Shown in pieces: positions 63,815 to 64,000 of a stretch of DNA of 64,000 nt. A program made the translations under genes and the position numbers. Positions within the stretch are counted from its first letter, which is position 1. The number at the start of each line of letters is the position of its first letter. Where the stretch lies: positions 62,001-126,000 of the forward strand of contig JARLIS010000004.1 in NCBI GenBank assembly GCA_031291615.1, read 5' to 3'. Below the pieces are notes generated by a model. That model was not told the origin of the DNA, made no database searches, and worked only from the letters and a program-made list of their open reading frames with translations. This DNA is from Parvibaculum sp. (GTDB lineage: Bacteria; Pseudomonadota; Alphaproteobacteria; Parvibaculales; Parvibaculaceae).

Positions 63815-64000
63815 TTACTGGCCCGCGCCGCCGGATTGCTCGGCCTGCTTCTTGGCATATTTTTCCTTGGCGTCGGCCAGGGCTTCCTTGCAGGGCTGCG
63901 AGAGCGAGCTTTCATTCTGCATCAGGCATTTGATAATGCGCCCGCCGCCAGGCTCCACGCTCTTGCAGTAGCGTTCATAGTCCGGCTTGCAGGCCGTGCG
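63815..64000 (-). CDS. Cysteine-rich (GLG1-like repeat) protein, C-terminal part
   Basis: The minus-strand frame ends with TAA at 63815-63817 and runs off the window at 64000. The 61 residues read RTACKPDYERYCKSVEPGGG, then RIIKCLMQNESSLSQPCKEA and a Lys/Gln-rich tail. The A-C...D...C..V.PGGGRI..CL.....LS..C pattern is the cysteine-rich repeat found in short secreted bacterial proteins. Its start and any signal peptide lie beyond the window. Confidence 0.75.
   Translation of the reverse strand, partial: RTACKPDYERYCKSVEPGGGRIIKCLMQNESSLSQPCKEALADAKEKYAKKQAEQSGGAGQ

Overview
The window is high-GC DNA (about 60-65% G+C in most genes) from an alphaproteobacterium. Codon use, short intergenic gaps, many ATGA start/stop overlaps and an aerobic, lipid- and acyl-CoA-oriented gene content fit a Rhizobiales-type organism such as Parvibaculum or a relative. 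That placement is an inference from gene content; there is no rRNA in the window.

Layout. 1-8.2 kb: a partial DUF2336 gene, small envelope proteins, a saccharopine-reductase-like protein, DUF2332, a divergent pair of citrate-synthase-like genes (one fused to a DNA-binding helix-turn-helix) around a perfect palindrome, and a CBS-domain histidine kinase. 8.4-20.5 kb: tandem MFS transporters, enoyl-CoA hydratase and acyl-CoA synthetase flanking a 9-bp-arm inverted repeat, an OmpA-like protein, a MaoC hydratase, msrB, oligopeptidase B, DUF1254/DUF1214, and a TauD-type dioxygenase divergent from an IclR regulator. 20.5-36.8 kb: cytoplasmic GH5 and GH29 glycosidases, two serine hydrolases, two more TauD dioxygenases next to a Crp/Fnr regulator, two nitronate-monooxygenase-like genes around a LysR gene, an FkbM-like protein, an SDR with a coupled 38-aa membrane protein, and another LysR gene. 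36.8-49.6 kb: glutaryl-CoA dehydrogenase between two long inverted repeats, an Fsr-like MFS protein, btaAB for betaine lipid, a heterodimeric ABC exporter, and a less GC-rich surface-polysaccharide group.

49.96-53.99 kb holds an unusual three-gene operon with 4-base overlaps. It encodes an AMP-phosphorylase-like enzyme, a PRPP-synthetase-like enzyme and a beta-CASP metallo-nuclease, preceded by an FNR/FixK-like box. This looks like a low-oxygen RNA or nucleotide salvage system.

54.18-60.03 kb is a 5.9-kb integrated island at the 3' end of tRNA-Gln(TTG). It is bounded by a 17-bp direct repeat of the tRNA end. It carries a tyrosine integrase, a truncated type III restriction-like gene reduced to its nuclease end, an OLD-family ATPase/TOPRIM nuclease and a small membrane-anchored protein, so it is a candidate small defence island. 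Beyond it lie tRNA-Pro(CGG), a sigma70-type promoter with a cobalamin riboswitch, btuB, an enoyl-CoA hydratase and the end of a cysteine-rich protein.
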